NCBI RefSeq assembly: GCF_000003195.3
Contig: NC_012876.2
Span: 62,242,407 to 62,306,406, forward strand
Reading direction: 5' to 3'
Length of the DNA: 64,000 nt
DNA from: Sorghum bicolor
Taxonomy: Eukaryota; Streptophyta; Magnoliopsida; Poales; Poaceae
Part shown: piece after piece, positions 58,476 to 64,000 of the stretch
Layout: every line of letters begins with the position of its first letter
Position numbering within the stretch: the first letter of the stretch is position 1
The notes under the pieces: generated by a model
Databases searched by the model: none
Told to the model about the DNA's origin: nothing
What the model saw: the letters and a program-made list of their open reading frames with translations, nothing else
Made by a program: the position numbers and the translations under genes

Positions 58476-60622
58476 GTACAGCAAGGGACGGCATACCTGT
58501 AATCTTATCTCTACAATCATCGAGCAATCGTTCACGGCAGACGAAAACCATCCACAGTGTGATGGTTTACCCGGCCCAAAACACGCGGTCAAACAAATTC
58601 ACGCCAGGTCACAAGACCGCCAGCCTCCAATCCCGCGCGCCGGAATCGGCCAATCAAAGCACGGCACCGACGCTGGCGGTCACCTGTAAGTGTTCTGGCT
58701 CACATCGGACACCTTGGCGTGCGCGGTTCGGTTCCGGCGTGGCCGCCGCAGGCTCCGCGGCGGGCGACGCAGAGGCAGAGCTCGCCTGCTGGTTTCCAAG
58801 GAGTACGTCGGGCTCTGGAACGCGACCGCGAGCGTGCGTCTCATCGTGGTGGCGCTCCCCGCCGGCGTCTGTGGCGGCGGCGGCAACGTTGGGGAGCACC
58901 AGATGCGACGGCCGGTCGGTGGAGGAGGGCGTCCTCGGCGCCGGTGACTTTAGCATATGGAGGTGGAGTTGGGTTTTAAAGCAGGGATGAGGTAACGGGA
59001 GTCGACGGCCTTGGCCTTAGGCCTGCACGCCGCGGTGCCGACGACAAGCTGGCGTTGGCGTTTGGGAGCGCCGCGGGGTGGCGACGGCAGCTGGGCGTGG
59101 CCACGGCGGCGTCCACCACTGTGGGTGGCATCCTTGTTACCGGTGGTTCAATGAGCGGCCGTGTGATCGACGGCAAGCCGGCAACGCGCGCAGGAGACGG
59201 CGAGAGCTGAACGGAAGCAGCTGAAATCAACAGCGGGCAGTTGTTAATTTATCGTGAGAGAAAAAAAATACTAGCTAACAGAAAATATATGACTTATAAG
59301 TGAATGGAGCCAATTAGTTTTTGTTTTTATTTATATTTAATAATCCATGTATACGACCAAAATTTAATGTGATAAAGAATTTTGAAAAATTTTAAAAACT
59401 AAACGAGGCCTTATGGTTCCATGCAAGTATCTGTGTACTCCTTCTGTCCATAAACAAGGCCTTACGCGGCTCCACGGCAACTACCGGCTACTATTCTCTC
59501 TTTGTTTTTTTGTTGCTGGATATGCTGCTGCTTTGTTTTTTTTTTTTTTGCTCTAGGTCACTATTGGTTCATGTGAAAGTTTGGTGCAGAGGTTACTGAT
59601 AAATTACAGTGCTGCCACAGATATAGATTTTTGTGGAAGGAAAAATAATAATAACAACTACTCCTTCCGTCCTACAAATAAATATAAATCTTTGTGCTTT
59701 TTGACGAAAGAAGTATATAAAAAGCAATAAGATATTGAACGCAAGCTGCGCTATTAGGTGGGGTGCTCTGCAACTGCAGAAAGTTTCATACGTGATGGCG
59801 GCTGTGGGAGAGGTGGCCGAATGAGGATGATGTAAATTAGGGTTAGGAATTTCAATATATACTCTATACGCTGATGGGCTAAGATGGGTTGACTTGGGCT
59901 AATTTCTGGTGTGCCATAGCTTGTATTCCTTAGCGGGGCGGAGATGCAAGGAACAGGTACGGGGGACACATAACCATCCCCGTCCCCGCCAGACCCGACG
60001 GGGATTGATTTCTTCCCGTTTTCTTCCCCGTGGGGCTAGAATCTTCCCATTTTCATCCTTTAATAGGGGAATTCCCCGCAAGGAATCGGGCATCAGGTCC
60101 CCGTTTCTATCTTTAGAACTACCCTCTGACCCAGAGTGTCAGCGGGTGAGTGGTTTCTAGAATGGTTCTGATTGTGATTGTAGAGGAATTTGAAGGAAGT
60201 GTGTGGTCCTACATTTCACATTAGTCAAAAGTCGTATAAGTGACAAGTCAATAAACTGTGTGTCCCCATAGCAACGAACAAAGAACTACATATTAGGACT
60301 TTGATTTTTCTTTTGCCTTCGATTGACATCTAACTAAATAAAGAAAGTGGAGCAAAATAAAGAACATAATTCTTATCCTTTTCTATTTGAATATTAAGAG
60401 TTCTAATTAGAATACTTAGGATATGAGAAATCTATATATATTAGGACTCCTACTTTATATTGGTTTAGACACAAGTTATTCTAACTCATATGAGCACGGG
60501 TTATATATAAGTCCAGATAAAAGAAACTCTCCATCGTTCGGTAGTTAGAGGAAGACGGAAAAAAAATGGATGGACGAAAAAAAGAGCCTAAAATTTTACC
60601 TTTTTATTATTAGGTGTGTGTG

Positions 60623-60654
<32 letters not shown>

Positions 60655-61513
60655 TATATAAATATATAATTAGGTAGTAGAGATATAGATATAGATTTGA
60701 TAATTTTTTCCCTCCCTTTGCAGTGTACGGGTATTTTTGCTAGTGTAAATAATAACTAGAATTTACTGAGCTGGTGGCCAGATTTATTATGTATATTTCG
60801 GAGCTTGAATTTATCTTCATTTTGTTTGGGAGAATCTCCTGATATTTTTTATTTTTTTAGAATCTCCTGATATTTTCGATGTGTGGAGGCATAAGAATCT
60901 CATGATATTTTTGATGTGTGGAGGCCCAAGAATCTCCTATTTCGTGCCGCATGCAAGCCGACCTTTTTAGTTCGCGGGAAAAATATTTTTGGATACCGTA
61001 GCACATTATAATATAGAAATTGGTGTCCAATTATGAACTAATTAAACTTAAAAGATTCATCTCGCAAAATACATACAAATTATACAATTAATTATTTTTT
61101 AATTTTTAATTATTGTTTCATACATATATCTAAATATTTGATGTGATGCGGCAAAAAAGATTTAGATGAAAACTAAACAAGGCCTCACCGTCAAATGGAG
61201 ACGGCTAGTACAGGTACAGCTACATCATCGTACCGCACCAAAACAAAAAAAACTGCTGCCACGCCTGCCTACAAAAATGTCAGCCTCGGTGCATCGTCGA
61301 GTTCTGCATCCAGTCACGGTCGGTCGGTCGGTCGTCAGCATCAAAGAAATTGATGCCCGATTGCCCGAATAAAAGAAGATGGAGACGCGCGGGTGCACCA
61401 CGTGCTGCTATTCTCTGTTGGTGCATATGGCGACTGTTAGTACTACTATAAGAAAGATGAGGCCATGGCGCAGACCACCAATAATCGCCAGCCCAGCAAC
61501 GCAGCGCGCAGCT
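58476..61513. other. Intergenic with GC-rich island and MITEs
   Basis: 58650-59230 is strongly GC-rich with overlapping frames on both strands but no intact or recognisable protein. It ends abruptly at AT-rich DNA (59230), like a captured gene fragment or a decayed exon. Partial GGCCTTG-family MITE ends lie at about 59290-59412 and 59450-59465. (TA)n at about 60625-60670. At 60835-60935 is a tandem repeat of 'gaatctcctgatatttt'. A MITE at about 60965-61184 ends 'aaactaaacaaggcc'. Confidence 0.5.
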
Positions 61514-61708
61514 ATGGGAAGAGCGGCGGCGATGGCGGTAGCACTGCTGGCGGCGCTGGTCGCGGCGGCGGCCACGTTGCCGGGGACGGCGAGCGCGTCC
61601 CCGGCGGAAGGGGTCCAGCCGCTTTCCAAGATCGCCGTCCACAAGGCCACCGTCGAAATGCAGCCGTCGGCGTACGTGCGGGCGACCCCGTCGCTGCTCG
61701 GCGAGCAG
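61514..61708 (+). CDS. Purple acid phosphatase-like, first exon only
   Basis: 65 in-frame codons from ATG to a GT donor (GCGAGCAG|GTAATACG). MGRAAAMAVALLAALVAAAA with TLPGTASA is a clear signal peptide. After it the mature part reads VQPLSKIAVHKATVEMQPSA and YVRATPSLLGEQ, which matches the start of plant large purple acid phosphatases of the PAP1/PAP24/PAP27 type (also annotated nucleotide pyrophosphatase/phosphodiesterase). Those continue directly with GEDTEWV-type sequence in the next exon. No such exon is seen before 64000, so either the first intron exceeds 2.2 kb because of inserted MITEs, or the gene is broken. The enzymes are secreted metallophosphoesterases with a Fe-Zn/Fe-Mn centre; none of the metal ligands lies in this exon. 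An upstream in-frame ATG at 61459 is less likely, as it would bury the signal peptide. Confidence 0.75.
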
Positions 61709-62454
61709 GTAATACGCGGTGCCCGTGGCGTACGCACGTACACACCACGCGCCGGCGCTCTCGATCCATATATAAGCTCAGTGGCGAAGCTAAAGCAAAC
61801 TAGATGGGGTGCCTTTCTCTTATAGGTTTGAAAATTTGATGAATAACCAGGATAAAAATTTACTTCTAACAGTTGTTTTTCAAAATTTTGTGGGTGCCTG
61901 GGCACCCACAATCTTCTACGTAGCTTCGCCCATGTATAAGCTAGAGCAACTAAGCTGTTTATTTGTGTTCTTTCGATTTTTTTTTCTAGAATACACAAAA
62001 GACTTGTGTGTCTTTGCGTAGTAAAGTAGAAGGTAGAAGGTTGAGGCTCCAATTTTTTTTTAAAAAAAATCAAGATTCTCTATCACATCGAACTTTACGG
62101 TTCATATATGGAGTATTAAATATAGATAAAAATAACTTATTGTACAACTTAATTGTAATTTGTGATATAATTTTTTGAATCTAGTTAGTTCACAGTTGCG
62201 CACTAATTATTAAATATAAACGAAAGTGTTATAGATCAACCGAAGGTACTAAACAAGGCCTTATACTATAACGAGAGGCAGAATCCCCCCTACCGGCATA
62301 AGGTATATAAAATAAAACAACATAAGCATAGGTCGTCCAAGAAAAACCGCTGGTACAGACTCCGGTACATCAGTAGCCAAACTACTGAGGGACCATGGGC
62401 CCATGGCAGCTTTCATGGCCGGTTAGGCATGTATCTAGCCAAATTACGCAAGGC
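61709..62454. other. Putative intron start with MITE
   Basis: After the phosphatase donor site comes TE-derived sequence. At about 61780-61935 is 'agtggcgaagctaaag...gggtgcctgggcaccc', typical of repeat tails. At about 61975-62035 is a LINE-type tail in antisense ('aatacacaaaagacttgtgtg'). At about 62045-62263 is a GGCCTTG-family MITE ending 'ggtactaaacaaggcc'. Confidence 0.55.
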
Positions 62455-63030
62455 CATGATGTTTAGATGCTTTCAAAATTCCTAAAGTTTATAAGATTTT
62501 TCATCACATTGAATCTTTAGACGCGTGCATGAAACATTAAATATAGATTAAGGCCCTGTTTAGTTTTCTATTAAAAATTTTTATCCATCCCATCGGATCT
62601 TTGGACACATGTATAGAACATTAAATGTAGATAAAAAAATAAATTAATTACACAGTTTGGTAGAAAATCGCGAGACGAATCTTTTAAGTCTAGTTAGTCC
62701 ATGATTAGCCTTAAGTGCTACATTAACCCACATGTGCTAATGTTATATTAATTATGCTTAATAGATTTGTCTTGCAGTTTCCAGATGAGCTATGCAATTT
62801 GTTTTTTTTTAGTTTTTAAAAACCTCTTCCGACATTCTTCCGACATATCCGATGTGTCATCTAAAAATTTTTCATCTCCAATTTAAACAGGGCCTAAAAA
62901 CTAACGAATTGCACAGAAATCACGAGACGAATCTTTTGAGTCTAATTAGTCCATGATTGGACACTAATTATCAAATACAAATAAAAATACTACAGTATCC
63001 AAATCTAAAAATTTTTTGGATCTAAACACG
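62455..63030. mobile_element. MITE interrupted by a second MITE
   Basis: The outer element begins near 62460 ('gtttagatgctttcaaaatt') and ends near 63027 ('ttttttggatctaaac'). Its body is a GGCCTTG-like family relative ('cacgagacgaatcttttgag...'). It is split by the inner element 62552-62894. Confidence 0.75.
62552..62894. mobile_element. Nested MITE, GGCCCTGTTTA family
   Basis: Perfect family ends GGCCCTGTTTAGTTTT and AATTTAAACAGGGCC inside another MITE, with the target TAA duplicated on both sides. Same family as 28678-29022, in opposite orientation. Confidence 0.85.
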
Positions 63031-63431
63031 CCCTCAGAGTTCAAACATTCCCTAAATACGTCCTTAGTTGTCAAGATCTCTAAACGGGAGAGGGAAACAG
63101 ACGAACATTCGGAGGCAGTTTGGCGCAGCTAGAAATGGCTCCAATTCTTACTGAAAACCGAAAAATCACCGTAAAGAGCCAAACCCGATACATTTCAATC
63201 AGAATAGCTCTGAAAACTGAAAAAATCACGGCTAAAAAGAGCCAAACCCGAGATGTTTCGATCAGACTGGCACCGAAATTATTCTCATTTTTGCACTGGT
63301 CGATTAAATCTGCAAAAGACAAGTTTCGCAGGTCAATCACTTCTGTGTTAGCAATCGTATTTTCAATTATAATTCTTTTTTGGTGCAACAAGTTAAAATA
63401 GATTGTATTTAAGTTGTTCTTCACCCATATA

Positions 63432-63670
63432 CCCCCTCTGTCCCTTTTTAATTGTCGTCGTTGGTGTGCGTGCCACAAGTTTGACTCGATTTGTAGAAAA
63501 TACGTGCAACATTTGTATCTCCAAATAAATTTGTTTAAAAAAAAGATTCAAAGATCTTTCTAATGATACTAATTATATATTATAAATATTAATATTTTTT
63601 AATATATAATTACCGGTATTTGTTTTTCGGAAAGCGCAAACGACAATTAAAAAGGGATGGAGGAAGTATA
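63432..63670. mobile_element. Stowaway-like MITE
   Basis: Ends 'ccccctctgtccctttttaa' and 'ttaaaaagggatggaggaag' are inverted. Same family as 20389-20618, in opposite orientation. Confidence 0.8.
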
Positions 63671-64000
63671 TAATAGTAGATTTTTAAGTATATTTTTATT
63701 TATATGATTTAAAAATTATATATTTCCTTATACGAATCAAAATCTGAAGTACTAGCCAATCGGTCTTATAAAGTGAGGATCGATGATTCATCATCCAAAA
63801 TGTTAATCAAAATCGGAACATTTTTATAAGAATTGAATCATACCGAACACATCTGTGATTTTCATCATTTCTAATTTAGTCAAATTTATATTAGTTTGAC
63901 GTAATTATCAGAAGGTGCAACACGGTAATGACGCATTATGACATGATTCCGTTTTGGATGGGACACAAGAACGAATCTCATTCACTTCACGTGAAATAAT
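63671..64000. other. AT-rich sequence to window end
   Basis: No gene, exon or repeat boundary recognised in this last stretch. The expected next exon of the phosphatase-like gene is not here. Confidence 0.5.

Noticed and set aside
61408..62073. 221-codon minus-strand frame
   Set aside because: Antisense shadow of the signal-peptide exon and repeat DNA, with low-complexity composition and no domain.
1..64000. tRNA, rRNA or CRISPR-like arrays
   Set aside because: No cloverleaf with A and B box signals, rRNA sequence or regularly spaced identical repeats was noticed while reading; a tRNAscan run was not possible.

Overview
This is plant nuclear DNA, most likely from a panicoid grass. The best fit is sorghum: the genes have GC-rich first exons and split, intron-containing coding regions, and the intergenic DNA is AT-rich and full of small MITEs and 5'-truncated LINE fragments. 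The species assignment is inferred from gene content and linkage (a MIR169 cluster beside a CONSTANS-like gene, described on sorghum chromosome 7), not from a database search.

Positions 1-17300 hold a MIR169 cluster: five complete miR169 foldbacks (491-643, 4466-4623, 9853-10008, 13005-13160, 16853-17124) and one broken copy (7100-7171). Each complete copy has a TATA box 70-140 bp upstream. All are on the minus strand except the fifth. Copies 1 and 2 lie in a direct segmental duplication that includes their promoters. Copies 4 and 5 lie in the two arms of a large inverted duplication (about 9440-11345 and 12510-14100), so they are divergently transcribed. LINE pieces, a hAT-like element and Stowaway-like MITEs were inserted later.

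Positions 17300-29000 look gene-poor: MITEs, a microsatellite and a composite element of about 1.9 kb with inverted repeats. From 29675 come three protein genes close together: a group III CONSTANS-like gene (+ strand, B-box plus CCT domain, 4 exons, one GC-AG intron), a CASP-like four-transmembrane protein (- strand, 3 exons, convergent with the first), and, past a 945-bp foldback repeat, an Atos/FAM214-type protein (- strand, 6 coding exons). Positions 42100-46990 are intergenic. Positions 46997-52066 encode the mitochondrial pyruvate dehydrogenase E1 beta subunit (- strand, 14 exons).

Positions 52400-61500 contain MITEs, LINE fragments and two GC-rich islands without recognisable genes. 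At 61514-61708 is the first coding exon of a purple acid phosphatase-like gene on the + strand; its remaining exons are not visible and would lie past the window edge if the gene is whole. Positions 61709-64000 are filled with MITEs, one nested in another.

The main biological theme is linkage between an expanded array of miR169 genes (regulators of NF-YA transcription factors) and a CONSTANS-like regulator whose CCT domain belongs to a family that can associate with NF-YB/NF-YC. The other genes appear to be unrelated housekeeping or membrane functions.
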